The notes: generated from the sequence alone by a model not told the origin. A stretch of DNA of 18,580 nucleotides from JBHJOF01 sp050330055 (GCA_050330055.1 JBHJOF010000289.1:1-18580); one strand, 5' to 3'; positions 7,177-15,408 are shown, counted from the stretch's first letter. Numbers and translations are program-made.

Positions 7177-7860
7177 CTACTCGCCGCCCTCCTCGGCGCC
7201 CCCTTCGGCACCCCCCTTGGCACCCCCCTTGGCACCCTGGGCCTTGGCGCGCCGGTCTGCTTTTACGGGCGGCTTTGCGTCCTTCGGCTTGGGCGGCGTC
7301 ATGACATTGGAGACGCGCGACATGAAGCCGAGGTCGTCGCCTTCGAACAGGCGGGGAAACTCGTCGGCCAAGGCGTCCAGCAGCGTCTCGAGCCAGGCCT
7401 GGTCCTGCTTGCTGAAATCGCTCAGCACGTGACCGTGGACCCGATCCTTGTCGCCGGGATGGCCGACGCCGAGCCGCAGGCGCCGATAGTTCGCGCCGAT
7501 GTGCGAATCGATGCTGCGGATGCCGTTGTGGCCGCCGGAGCCGCCGCCGGTCTTGATCCTGATCTTGCCGGGCTGCAGGTCGATCTCGTCGTAGACCACC
7601 AGCACCCGATCGGGCGTGAGCTTGTAGAACTGCACCGCCTTGCCGACCGCCCGGCCCGACTCGTTCATGAAGGTCTCGGGCTTGAGCGCCAGCACTTTCT
7701 GGCCCGCTATGCTGCCCTCCGCCAGCTGGGCGTTGAAGCGCTTGCGCCAGGGGCCGAAGCCATGGCGGCGGACGATCGCGTCCACCGCCATGAAGCCAAT
7801 GTTGTGCCGATTCCTGGCGTAACGGGGGCCCGGATTGCCCAAGCCGACCAGCAGGAGCAT
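7177..7860 (-). CDS. pth: Peptidyl-tRNA hydrolase (Pth) with an extended low-complexity tail
   Basis: 227 residues, against about 190-200 for most bacterial Pth. It releases peptides from tRNAs that fall off the ribosome. Active-site residues are present: Asn9 (GLGNPG), His19 (RNRHNIGF), Asn66 (TFMNESG) and Asp91 (VVYDEIDL), plus the glycine loop TGGGSGGHNG. From about residue 188 the sequence becomes a Lys/Ala/Gly-rich tail (PPKPKDAK, then GAKGGAKGGAEGGA), partly encoded by a 12-base tandem repeat, basic first and acidic at the end. The tail is not needed for catalysis in the family and may touch RNA or ribosome; that is inference. GGAGG lies 4 bases before the ATG. It follows rplY by 63 bases and nearly abuts ychF. 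Confidence 0.97.
   Translation of the reverse strand: MLLLVGLGNPGPRYARNRHNIGFMAVDAIVRRHGFGPWRKRFNAQLAEGSIAGQKVLALKPETFMNESGRAVGKAVQFYKLTPDRVLVVYDEIDLQPGKIRIKTGGGSGGHNGIRSIDSHIGANYRRLRLGVGHPGDKDRVHGHVLSDFSKQDQAWLETLLDALADEFPRLFEGDDLGFMSRVSNVMTPPKPKDAKPPVKADRRAKAQGAKGGAKGGAEGGAEEGGE
7207..7230. repeat. 12-base tandem repeat inside the pth 3' end
   Basis: Two exact copies of ggcacccccctt (7207-7218 and 7219-7230) are followed by a decayed third unit. Read on the minus strand they encode the GAKGGAKGGA stretch of the Pth tail. The homopolymeric C run and 12-base period would allow in-frame length change by replication slippage, so the tail length may vary between strains. Confidence 0.75.
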
Positions 7861-7923
7861 CGGACCTCCGCCGCTCGGACGTGAGAGAAGGCGTCGGGCA
7901 GCGTGCAGGAGGCTCAGGGCGGA

Positions 7924-8604
7924 CTACTCCTCTTCGTCGCCGCCCTCTTCGCTCGGCTCGGCCTCGCCCTCCGGCGCCTCGGCGCCTTCCTCCACCGCCG
8001 CGGCTTCGGCGGCCTCCGCCTCCTCGCTCGCCAACGTCGGTGCGGCGAGGGTGGCGACGGTGAAGTCGCGTTCGGTAATGGTCAGGCGGACGCCCGGCGG
8101 CAGGCTCAGGTTGCTGGCGTGTACGCTGTCGCCGATGTCGAGATCGAGCGCGCCGAGATCGATGGTGAACTCATGCGGGATCGAGTCCGCCTTGCAGATC
8201 ACCTCCACCTCGTGGCGCACGATGTTGAGCAGGCCGCCACGCTTGAGGCCCGGCACGTTCTCCGTGTTGGTGAAGAGCACCGGAACCTCGACGGTCACCT
8301 CGGTGTCGCCGGTGACGCGCAGGAAGTCGACGTGCAGCGGCCGGTCGGTCACCGGATGCACCTGCAGGTCACGCGCCAGCACCCGCTCATCTTTGCCATT
8401 CACGCCGACGTCGAAAATGGTAGCGAAGAAGCCGCCCTTGTGCAGCTCGCGCTGCAGGTCGCGCGGGTCGAGGGTAATCATCACCGGGTCCTGCTTGGCC
8501 CCATAGATCACGCCCGGGACACGTCCGTCACGGCGCGCGGCGCGGGCGGCCCCCTTTCCGGCCCGCTCTTTCGGCTCCGCCGAAAGCTTCAGCACGTCTG
8601 CCAT
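7924..8604 (-). CDS. rplY: 50S ribosomal protein L25 / general stress protein Ctc
   Basis: 226 residues, the long (Ctc/TL5) form with two domains. The N-terminal L25 domain (about 1-95, with GRVPGVIYG and RPLHVDFLRV) binds 5S rRNA. The C-terminal beta domain (about 96-188, with VPVLFTNTENVPGLKRGG and HEVEVICKADSIPHEFTIDL) is typical of the stress-protein form. The last 35 or so residues are an acidic Glu/Ala tail, common in alphaproteobacterial members. The ATG at 8604 is preferred because GAGGAG lies 8 bases upstream; a GTG at 8613 would touch that site directly. It follows prs by 123 bases, in the conserved prs-rplY-pth-ychF order. Confidence 0.97.
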   Translation of the reverse strand: MADVLKLSAEPKERAGKGAARAARRDGRVPGVIYGAKQDPVMITLDPRDLQRELHKGGFFATIFDVGVNGKDERVLARDLQVHPVTDRPLHVDFLRVTGDTEVTVEVPVLFTNTENVPGLKRGGLLNIVRHEVEVICKADSIPHEFTIDLGALDLDIGDSVHASNLSLPPGVRLTITERDFTVATLAAPTLASEEAEAAEAAAVEEGAEAPEGEAEPSEEGGDEEE

Positions 8605-8648
8605 TCTCGTCACTCCTCAGTGTCGCCGGAACCAGGCAGGGGCCTGAT

Positions 8649-8663
8649 CCGGCAGGTTGCCGG
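8649..8663. other. Hairpin in the prs-rplY spacer
   Basis: ccggcaggttgccgg has a perfect 6-base stem with a 3-base loop and lies within 60 bases of the rplY start. Nearby imperfect palindromes (gggacccgggcgg, caggcaggggcctg) make the whole 8605-8727 spacer highly structured. No T run follows, so it is not a standard terminator. A leader structure affecting rplY translation or mRNA processing is possible but unsupported beyond the fold. Confidence 0.35.
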
Positions 8664-8727
8664 CCGCGGCCTCCAGGGGTGCCGTGGCCGGGTGCCGCTT
8701 CAGGCCCGTCCGGGACCCGGGCGGCGG

Positions 8728-9660
<933 letters not shown>

Positions 9661-9816
9661 GCCGACATCCTTTACCGGCGCAGCCGCGCCCCACGTTGTA
9701 TCGGAAAAGTACGCCCCCAGCCCTGAGCCGGGCGAAATCTAACAATGCGCCCCGGGCCTGTAAACGTCCTTGCCGGGTCCCGGGCCGGAAGGCGGAATTC
9801 GCGGTTTTCCGGTCTT

Positions 9817-10695
9817 CTATCCGGTTCCCAGGCGGTTCAGCAGGTCGATCAGGCCCTCGGCCGCGCCGCGGGCGATATCCAGGGCGATCCGGCCCCAGGG
9901 GCCGTCCAGGCTGCCGGCCGGAATCCGGCTCTCCTGCTCGATCCGGCCCAGGTCGGCGCCGTCGCTGGCCCGGACCAGCTGCCAGGTGAGGCGCAGCTCC
10001 TGCCAGTCCGGCCCGGCCGGGCTCAGCTCGACCGTGCAGAGGACCAGCAGGTCGGTGTCGCCGATCTCGTCGCTGACCGGCACGTCGGCCCCGCGCAGCG
10101 TGGCCACTAGGGCCCGGCGCAGGCTTTCCCGGCCGTCGCCCGGCGCGTCCTCGGGCGCCAGGATGACCAGGTGGCGCTCGGCGGGCGGCGCTATGGCTGC
10201 CGCCTCGGCTTCGTCGGCCTGGCGCTTGAGGGCGGCCAGGGCCGGAGCGGCTTCGGCCATGACGCTGGCCACGGCGGCCGCCTGGCCGGCCTGCCAGAGC
10301 CCAGCCGGCAGCTCGCTGCGCTGGCGGTGCTCGGCCAAGCGCGTGCCGCCCGTATCGCGCAGCTCCCAGACGATGTCGATGGCGTCGTGGCCGTTGGCCA
10401 GGAGCCCCAGGCTGACCCGGCCGGCCAGGAGGTGCTCGGCCAGCGGCGCTCGGGTTGCCGCCGGCAGGCCGAGGCCGCTCAGCGCCGCCGCCATGGCCTC
10501 GCTGGCCTGGCGCGGATTGCCCGGCGCCGCCCTCGGTGTTTCGGCCTCCAGCGGCAGCACCAGGACCGCCGCCAGATTGGAATAGGCGGCCAGGTCGAGC
10601 GCCTCCTTGTCCTCGGGCTGGAACGGCTGCGGCAGGGGGCCGCAGGCGGTCAGCACGGCAAGCAAGCTCAGCAGCGAAACAAGCCTCGTCAGCAT
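9817..10695 (-). CDS. Predicted lipoprotein of unknown function
   Basis: 292 residues; I do not recognise the family. The N-terminus is a lipoprotein signal with lipobox LTAC and Cys18 as the lipidated residue. Gly19 follows, without an Asp inner-membrane retention signal, so the outer membrane is likely. The mature part alternates Ala/Leu-rich helices (TRAPLAEHLLAGRVS, QADEAEAAAIAPP) with strand-like segments (HLVILAPEDAPGDG, TDLLVLCTVELSP, LRLTWQLVRASDG). WQLVRASDGADLG followed by DIARGAAEGLIDLL recalls periplasmic proteins that combine peptide scoring of two terms, but no motif fixes a role. It begins two bases after the stop of a tiny membrane-peptide ORF and follows the M24 gene, so the three are probably co-transcribed. 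Confidence 0.7.
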   Translation of the reverse strand: MLTRLVSLLSLLAVLTACGPLPQPFQPEDKEALDLAAYSNLAAVLVLPLEAETPRAAPGNPRQASEAMAAALSGLGLPAATRAPLAEHLLAGRVSLGLLANGHDAIDIVWELRDTGGTRLAEHRQRSELPAGLWQAGQAAAVASVMAEAAPALAALKRQADEAEAAAIAPPAERHLVILAPEDAPGDGRESLRRALVATLRGADVPVSDEIGDTDLLVLCTVELSPAGPDWQELRLTWQLVRASDGADLGRIEQESRIPAGSLDGPWGRIALDIARGAAEGLIDLLNRLGTG

Positions 10696-10697
10696 CG

Positions 10698-10796
10698 CTA
10701 CAGCAGCACGCAGCTCACCACTATGGCGACCAGGAAAAAACCGACGAAGAGGCTTAGGTAGGGCATCGGTGGCAGCGCCTCACCGGGGTCTCTCAC
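10698..10796 (-). CDS. Small membrane-peptide ORF (32 or 22 residues), candidate
   Basis: From a GTG at 10796 the frame encodes 32 residues, and this GTG overlaps the M24 stop as GTGA, a typical coupling arrangement. An internal ATG at 10766 gives MPYLSLFVGFFLVAIVVSCVLL, 22 residues that form one transmembrane helix; GGTGAGG lies about 11 bases before it. The stop is two bases before the lipoprotein ATG, so the frame fills the gap exactly with start and stop junctions on both sides. This neat packing is the main evidence. It has no recognised family. It may be a genuine membrane miniprotein, or a leader whose translation couples the flanking genes. Chance cannot be excluded at this length. 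Confidence 0.45.
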   Translation of the reverse strand: MRDPGEALPPMPYLSLFVGFFLVAIVVSCVLL

Positions 10797-11944
10797 ATGA
10801 CGACCAGGCCGAGCGGAGCGCGCGACAGCGGCTCGGCGGCGCGCTCGCCGATCAAGCTGGTGCGGCCGAGCGTCATGGCCAGGCCGCGCTCGCTGTCGAA
10901 GATGATCATGTGGCAGAAGAATACCATGCCCGGCGCCAGCTCAACCGGATTGCCGTGATACAGCATCGGCCAGTCCATCCAGTTGGGCGCGAAGGTGGTG
11001 CCGAGCGAGTAGCCGCAGGCGTTCATGCGATGCGCCTGATAGCCGGCGCGATCCAGCACCTTTGCGTGGGCGTCGAAGGCTTCGCCGGCCGTACCGCCGG
11101 GCTGCAGATTCGCCTCCACCGCGAGCAGCGCCTCCTCGGCCACGGCGTGCATCTCGCGTTGCCGCTCGGGTGCATGACCGACGATGAAGGTGCGCATCAT
11201 GGCTGCGTGGTAGTGGGCGTAGGTCCCGGCCCACTCCAGGGTGAGCTGGTCCTGCGGGTCGAGCCAGCGGCGCCCGGCATAGTAGCGGCACAGCAGGGCC
11301 TGCGGTCCGGAGCCGATGATGTACTCGTTGCCGGGATAGTCGCCGCCGCCACGAAACACGGCGCCCTGCATGGCGGCCAGGATGTTGCCCTCCCAGGCGC
11401 CGGGTGCGGTCAGCTCGACCGCCGCGTCATAGGCCTCATCGGCCAGCACGGCGGCGCGGCGCACCAGGGCGATTTCGTCGGGCGACTTTATGAGGCGCAG
11501 GCGGCTGACCAGCTCCGAGGCGTCGACCAACTCGGCGAAGCCGTCGAGCGCCGCCTCCAGGCGCTTGCCGTTGCGCGCGGTCAGGCCATAGGCCTCGTAC
11601 TCGACGCCGAGCCGTTTTCCAGCGCAGCCCTGCTCGCGCAGGAGCTCGCGCAGCTCGACCGCCGGTTCGGCGTCGGGCCGGTCGACCCAGATGCGGATGT
11701 CCTCGATCACCGAGGTCTGCTGCGCCTGGCGCAGGTCGGGCGCGCGGGTCAAGAGCACCAGGCGGCCGTCGGCGCCCAGATAGAGGCACTGGAAGAAGAC
11801 ATAGCCGAAGGTGTCGTAGCCGGTCAGGTAGAACATGCTTTCCTGGCGGAACATGAGCAGGCCGTCGAGGCCCTGCTCGGCCATCAGGGCGCAGGCGCGG
11901 GCCCGGCGCTCGGCCAGCTCCGCTTTGGTAAAGTGCAGCGGCAT
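10793..11944 (-). CDS. M24-family (creatinase/Xaa-Pro peptidase fold) protein lacking the metal ligands
   Basis: 383 residues with the two-domain layout of creatinase/prolidase proteins: an N-terminal creatinase domain (about 10-140, MFYLTGYDTFG) and a pita-bread domain (about 155-370). The usual five ligands of the dinuclear metal site are substituted: Glu237 in LTLEWAG and Ala248 in AAMMRTF replace the two Asp, Tyr312 in CGYSLG replaces the His, and His345 (VFFCHM) and Thr358 (AMTLGRT) replace the two Glu. It is therefore unlikely to be a metallo-aminopeptidase. Creatinase shows that this fold can catalyse without metal. His244 and His246 in AHYHAAMMRT could be catalytic. No export signal is seen. 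It starts 7 bases after pgeF. Reaction unknown. Confidence 0.85.
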   Translation of the reverse strand: MPLHFTKAELAERRARACALMAEQGLDGLLMFRQESMFYLTGYDTFGYVFFQCLYLGADGRLVLLTRAPDLRQAQQTSVIEDIRIWVDRPDAEPAVELRELLREQGCAGKRLGVEYEAYGLTARNGKRLEAALDGFAELVDASELVSRLRLIKSPDEIALVRRAAVLADEAYDAAVELTAPGAWEGNILAAMQGAVFRGGGDYPGNEYIIGSGPQALLCRYYAGRRWLDPQDQLTLEWAGTYAHYHAAMMRTFIVGHAPERQREMHAVAEEALLAVEANLQPGGTAGEAFDAHAKVLDRAGYQAHRMNACGYSLGTTFAPNWMDWPMLYHGNPVELAPGMVFFCHMIIFDSERGLAMTLGRTSLIGERAAEPLSRAPLGLVVM

Positions 11945-11950
11945 GGACGC

Positions 11951-12718
11951 TCAGGGCTCCAGAAAGATCAGGGACAGGCCGCGGCCGTAGTCCGGCTCGC
12001 CGCGGAGGCACGAGCGGCGGTAGCTGAAGAAGCGGCTCTCCTCGGCACAGGTATCGCAGGGCAGGCTCTGCACCTTGCCGAGGCCGGCCTGGACCAGTCG
12101 GCGGCCGACGAAGCCCTTGAGGTCGAAGAGGAAGCGGCCGGCGCGCGGCGAGGGCCCGAAGAGGTCGGCGTGCTCCTCGTTGTCGGCCAGGAAGGTCTCG
12201 TGGAACTCCGGCCCGACCTCGTAGGAGCGCTGGGCGACCGCCGGGCCGACGCCGGCGTGGATGCGCGAGCGGCTGGCGCCAAGCGTCTCCATGGCGGCGA
12301 CGGTCGCTTCCAGAACGCCGTCCAGCGCGCCGCGCCAGCCGGCATGGGCGGCACCGACCACGCCCGCCGCGCTGTCGGCGAACAGCACTGGCGCGCAATC
12401 GGCAGTCAGGATGCCCAGCGCCAGGCCTTGCACCTTGGAGACCACGCCGTCGGCGCGCGGCGCCGCGTCGCGCGGCCAGGGCCGCTCGGCCACCACGACC
12501 TCGGCCGTGTGCGCCTGATAGAGAGTCACCAGGCGGTCGGCCTCGAGCTCGACCCGGGCCAGTGCCCGGGCTCGGTTCTCGGCCACGTTCTCCGATTTGT
12601 CACCCGAGCCGAAGCCGCAGTTCAGGGAGCTGTAGAGTCCTTCGCTCACGCCGCCGGCGCGGGTGAAAAAGGCGTGGCGCACGCAGGGGAGGTCGTTCAG
12701 GGGGCCGATGGTCAGCAT
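11951..12718 (-). CDS. pgeF: Peptidoglycan editing factor PgeF (multicopper-type polyphenol oxidase family, YfiH)
   Basis: 255 residues, standard for the YfiH/PgeF family. The three metal-site residues are intact: His70 (YQAHTAEVV), Cys108 (LTADCAPVLF) and His125 (GAAHAGWRGALDG). FFTRAGGVSEGLYSSLNCG near the N-terminus is the family signature. PgeF removes L-Ser wrongly placed in the muropeptide stem, while related proteins were described as laccase-like or purine nucleoside phosphorylases. In many alphaproteobacteria it follows lgt and the MidA-type methyltransferase directly; here a cupin gene intervenes. The ATG at 12718 gives the conserved N-terminus. Confidence 0.94.
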   Translation of the reverse strand: MLTIGPLNDLPCVRHAFFTRAGGVSEGLYSSLNCGFGSGDKSENVAENRARALARVELEADRLVTLYQAHTAEVVVAERPWPRDAAPRADGVVSKVQGLALGILTADCAPVLFADSAAGVVGAAHAGWRGALDGVLEATVAAMETLGASRSRIHAGVGPAVAQRSYEVGPEFHETFLADNEEHADLFGPSPRAGRFLFDLKGFVGRRLVQAGLGKVQSLPCDTCAEESRFFSYRRSCLRGEPDYGRGLSLIFLEP

Positions 12719-12787
12719 GCCGGGAGACTAGCAGAGATGCCGGCCTTTGCTAGCCCGCGTCGATCGTCGCGGCGAAGGGCCCCCGCG

Positions 12788-12810
12788 AAGGGGCGGTCGA
12801 GCCGCCCTTT
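12788..12810 (-). terminator. Hairpin downstream of the cupin gene, possible terminator
   Basis: A near-perfect 9-base stem with a 5-base loop (GGGCGG-TCGAG-CCGCCC core, closed by one G:T and two A:T pairs) starts 28 bases past the cupin stop. On the minus strand it ends in CTT only, so the U tract is weak. It lies 70 bases before the pgeF start and suggests that the cupin transcript ends here at least in part. Confidence 0.4.
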
Positions 12811-12837
12811 CGTCGATTGCGACGCCGGACTGGCGCG

Positions 12838-13320
12838 CTATTGCGATCCCTGCCGCGGGTCGTCCTTCGGATTGACGTAGGTGAGCGCCCAGGGGCCGAC
12901 GCTGTTGAGCTGCAACACGGTCTCTTCGTCGGTGTAGACGTAGTGCGCCATGCCCGGCGACAGCGCGAAGAAGCTGCCGGCGGAAAGGAGTTCGGCCTTG
13001 TCGCGGTCGGCCGTCTCGCCCATTCCCAGACGCAGCGCCCCGGAGACCACGGTGACGACCTCCGGCTTGGGATGGGTGTGCGGCGGAATGTGGTAGTCCT
13101 TCGGCGCCTTGATCCGGATGGCGAAGAGTTCCTCCTTCGTCGGATCGCCGAACAGCGTCACAGCTTCCGCGCCGGCGGGTATGGAGGCGGGTCCGGGTCC
13201 CCACTCGATCTGCTCTGGCGAGACGATCTTGGCGTCATCCATCGTCTGCGCCGAGGCCACGAGCGCGACGCCCATGAGGGCGGCCACGCCGAGCACCAGG
13301 GTCGGCAAGGCGTACTTCAT
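12838..13320 (-). CDS. Exported cupin-domain protein
   Basis: 160 residues. Residues 1-24 are a Sec signal peptide with a likely cut after ASA-24, so the protein should be periplasmic. A single cupin barrel follows. Motif 1 (about 79-97) supplies His81, His83 and Glu87 (PPHTHPKPEVVTVVSG) and motif 2 supplies His126 (SPGMAHYVYT), a complete 3-His/1-Glu metal site. The ATG at 13320 was chosen because GGGAGG lies 6 bases upstream and the signal peptide begins there; an upstream in-frame start at 13413 would bury it. Small exported cupins of this kind can be dioxygenases or sensors, and the substrate is unknown. It sits between the methyltransferase and pgeF with spacers of about 100 bases on each side, so it may be its own unit. 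Confidence 0.88.
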   Translation of the reverse strand: MKYALPTLVLGVAALMGVALVASAQTMDDAKIVSPEQIEWGPGPASIPAGAEAVTLFGDPTKEELFAIRIKAPKDYHIPPHTHPKPEVVTVVSGALRLGMGETADRDKAELLSAGSFFALSPGMAHYVYTDEETVLQLNSVGPWALTYVNPKDDPRQGSQ

Positions 13321-13337
13321 AGCGAACCTCCCGTGAT

Positions 13338-13361
13338 AGTCCGAGCTGCTCGCAGTCCGAG
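13338..13361. promoter_or_regulatory. Direct repeats upstream of the cupin gene
   Basis: AGTCCGAG occurs twice (13338-13345 and 13354-13361) at a 16-base period, 18-41 bases before the cupin ATG. On the minus strand, TTGTCT with a possible -10 TAAGCT 17 bases on lies further upstream, which would put the repeats in the leader or initial transcribed region. They could bind a regulator; nothing identifies it. Confidence 0.3.
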
Positions 13362-13417
13362 CGCGACAGCCCGGTTCCTCATGAAGCTTAGACCTGAGGC
13401 CCGCGGCAGACAATGCG

Positions 13418-14524
13418 CTAGGCGAACTGCGCGTCGCCGAAGCCGGCCGGCGACGGCAGGCCGGTTCCCGTCATGGCGAGCGCCTGGAACAGCGTTCCCA
13501 TGAGGGCAGGCGCGGTCAAACGCTCGACGGCGGCGGCTATGTCGCGTGCCTGGGCGTCGCTCGCGCCCCGGGTCAAGGCGGCCGCCCGCGCCTCCAGACC
13601 TATGGCCCGCAGGAAGGCGCCTTGCGGTACCGGCCCGAGCGCCGCAGCACCGGCCGCACGCGCCTCGGCAGCGAGGGCGCCGAAGTCCACGTGCGCCGTA
13701 AGATCGGCCTCGCCCGGCCGCAGCAGCACCGCCTGCGGCTGGTGCCGACGAACCGCCTGCAGGGTCGGGCGTCCGCTCGGCCGCTCCGCTCCGTAGTCGA
13801 TGATCAGCGCCGCGCCGCCGTGCCGCACCAGGCGGCGCGCGATGTCGCGCAGCAGGCCGAGAGCGGCGGGCGAGATCTCGGCGACCGCGCCGTCGGGCGC
13901 GTCGCGCATCGCCGGCGGGATCAGCAGCGCCGTTGCCGGCGACGGCGGTGCCAGGCCGAAGCAGAGATTTCCATTGCCGTCCAAAGCCACCAGCCGCTCG
14001 CTCCAGCCCTGTGGCGACTTCTCGAACTGACGGATCGGCAGGGCGTCGAAGAACTCGTTGGCGATCAGCAGCAGCGGCCCCTCGGGCAAGGTCTCGAGGC
14101 CGTCATGCCACTGCGGCGCGGCGGCGAGATCAAACGCCGCCAGCGCCGCAGCCTGGCGCTCGCGCAGCTGCGGGCTGACCTCGACGAGATGCAGGCGCAG
14201 CGCCTTGGCGAAAGCCGGCAGGCGGCGCGCGGCGCGCAGCGCATCGGCCAGCAGAGTGCCGCGCCCGGGGCCGAGCTCGGCCAGCAGCACCGGGTCCGGC
14301 GCAGCCATCGCCCGCCAGACGTCGGCGCACCAGAGACCGATCAGCTCGCCAAACATCTGGCTGATCTCGGGCGCAGTGATGAAGTCGCCCTGCCGGCCCA
14401 GCGGGTCGCGAGTCGCGTAGTAGCCCTGCTCGGGATCGGTCAACGCGGCGGTCATGTAGTCAGCCACGGTCATGGGGCCGTGCCGGGCGATGCGCTGCGC
14501 CAGGCGCTCGGCCAGGGGGGGCAT
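13418..14524 (-). CDS. Class I SAM-dependent methyltransferase, MidA/NDUFAF7 family
   Basis: 368 residues, matching the bacterial relatives of mitochondrial complex I assembly factor NDUFAF7, which methylates an arginine of the NDUFS2 subunit. The N-terminal block MTVADYMTAALTDPEQGYYATRDPLGRQGDFITAPEISQMFGE is the family hallmark. The SAM-binding glycine motif is ELGPGRG (83-89), followed by the acidic VEVSP strand and IANEFFDALPIRQF. It is a cytoplasmic enzyme; an NDUFS2-like target is inferred from the eukaryotic homologue. The ATG lies 15 bases after the lgt stop, so the two are in one operon, as in many alphaproteobacteria. Confidence 0.94.
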   Translation of the reverse strand: MPPLAERLAQRIARHGPMTVADYMTAALTDPEQGYYATRDPLGRQGDFITAPEISQMFGELIGLWCADVWRAMAAPDPVLLAELGPGRGTLLADALRAARRLPAFAKALRLHLVEVSPQLRERQAAALAAFDLAAAPQWHDGLETLPEGPLLLIANEFFDALPIRQFEKSPQGWSERLVALDGNGNLCFGLAPPSPATALLIPPAMRDAPDGAVAEISPAALGLLRDIARRLVRHGGAALIIDYGAERPSGRPTLQAVRRHQPQAVLLRPGEADLTAHVDFGALAAEARAAGAAALGPVPQGAFLRAIGLEARAAALTRGASDAQARDIAAAVERLTAPALMGTLFQALAMTGTGLPSPAGFGDAQFA

Positions 14525-14539
14525 CGCGCCCGGCGGCGC

Positions 14540-15340
14540 TCAGGCCGCCGGCCGCTGCCGCCGCGACCAGAGCACGATCAGCAGGCCCACGAGCAGCATC
14601 GGCAGCGACAGGAGCTGGCCCATTGTAACGGGACCGACGATCGGGCCGAGATGGGCGTCGGGCTCGCGGAAGATCTCGCTCACCATGCGGCCGATGGCAT
14701 AGCCGATCAGGAAGCAGCCGGAGAGCAATCCGGTCCGGCGCAGCCAGCCGAGCCGCACCAGGACGTAGAGCACGAGGAACAGCACGGCCCCTTCCAGCGC
14801 CGCCTCGTAGAGCTGGCTGGGATGACGCGGCACGGGCCCGCCGCGCGGAAAGACCATGGCCCAGGGCACGTCGCTCGGCCGGCCGAACAGCTCGCCGTTG
14901 ATGAAGTTCGCCAGGCGGCCGAGCAGCAGTCCGATCGGCGTGGCGCAGGCGACGATGTCTGCCAAGGTGAAGTAGTGGACGCCCTGCTTGCGCGCGAAGA
15001 GGCCGATGGCGACCAGCACGCCGAGCAGGCCGCCGTGAAAGCTCATGCCCCCCTGCCAGAGATAGAGGATCTCCTGCGGATGATAGAGGTAGTAGCCCGG
15101 CTTGTAGAACAGCACATAGCCGAGCCGCCCGCCCAGCACCACGCCCAGCGTCGCCCAGACCAGGAAGTCGTCGATGGCGGCGGCCGACAGCTGCTTGGGC
15201 GGCAGGCCGGTCAGCCAGCGGCAGTAGCGCCACGCGAGCAGCAGTCCGGCGATATAGGCGAGCGCATACCAGCGTATGGCGAAGGGGCCGATCTCGATCA
15301 GCACCGGGTCGATAGCCGGAAAGGGAATCGCGAAGATCAT
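14540..15340 (-). CDS. lgt: Phosphatidylglycerol-prolipoprotein diacylglyceryl transferase
   Basis: 266 residues with seven predicted membrane helices. Lgt moves the diacylglyceryl group from phosphatidylglycerol to the lipobox cysteine of prolipoproteins at the inner membrane. Signature residues are present: His102 in MSFHGGLLG, the block GRLANFINGELFGRPSD (141-157) with Arg142, and RHPSQLYEA (172-180). Arg218 (IGRMVSEIFREPD) matches the periplasmic arginine region. GAGG lies just before the ATG at 15340. It heads the leftward cluster, and the lipoprotein at 9817-10695 would be one of its substrates. Confidence 0.98.
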   Translation of the reverse strand: MIFAIPFPAIDPVLIEIGPFAIRWYALAYIAGLLLAWRYCRWLTGLPPKQLSAAAIDDFLVWATLGVVLGGRLGYVLFYKPGYYLYHPQEILYLWQGGMSFHGGLLGVLVAIGLFARKQGVHYFTLADIVACATPIGLLLGRLANFINGELFGRPSDVPWAMVFPRGGPVPRHPSQLYEAALEGAVLFLVLYVLVRLGWLRRTGLLSGCFLIGYAIGRMVSEIFREPDAHLGPIVGPVTMGQLLSLPMLLVGLLIVLWSRRQRPAA

Positions 15341-15408
15341 GCCGCCTCGAATAGTTGCCGCCCGTGGCCCCTCCCCTTGCTACCGGGCGCGCCACCGGAC
15401 TGGCACCC

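Noticed and set aside
7176..7235. N-terminal extension of ychF from an ATG at 7235
   Set aside because: The extra 20 residues read the pth tail repeat in another frame; YchF proteins begin MGFNCGIVG, at 7175.
7201..7240. Possible CRISPR-like or regulatory repeat array
   Set aside because: Only two exact 12-base units without spacers, inside the pth coding frame; a low-complexity coding repeat explains it.
10607..12880. 757-residue open frame on the plus strand
   Set aside because: It runs antisense through the M24 gene and pgeF, both firmly identified. High GC removes stop codons in this frame; composition is non-protein-like.
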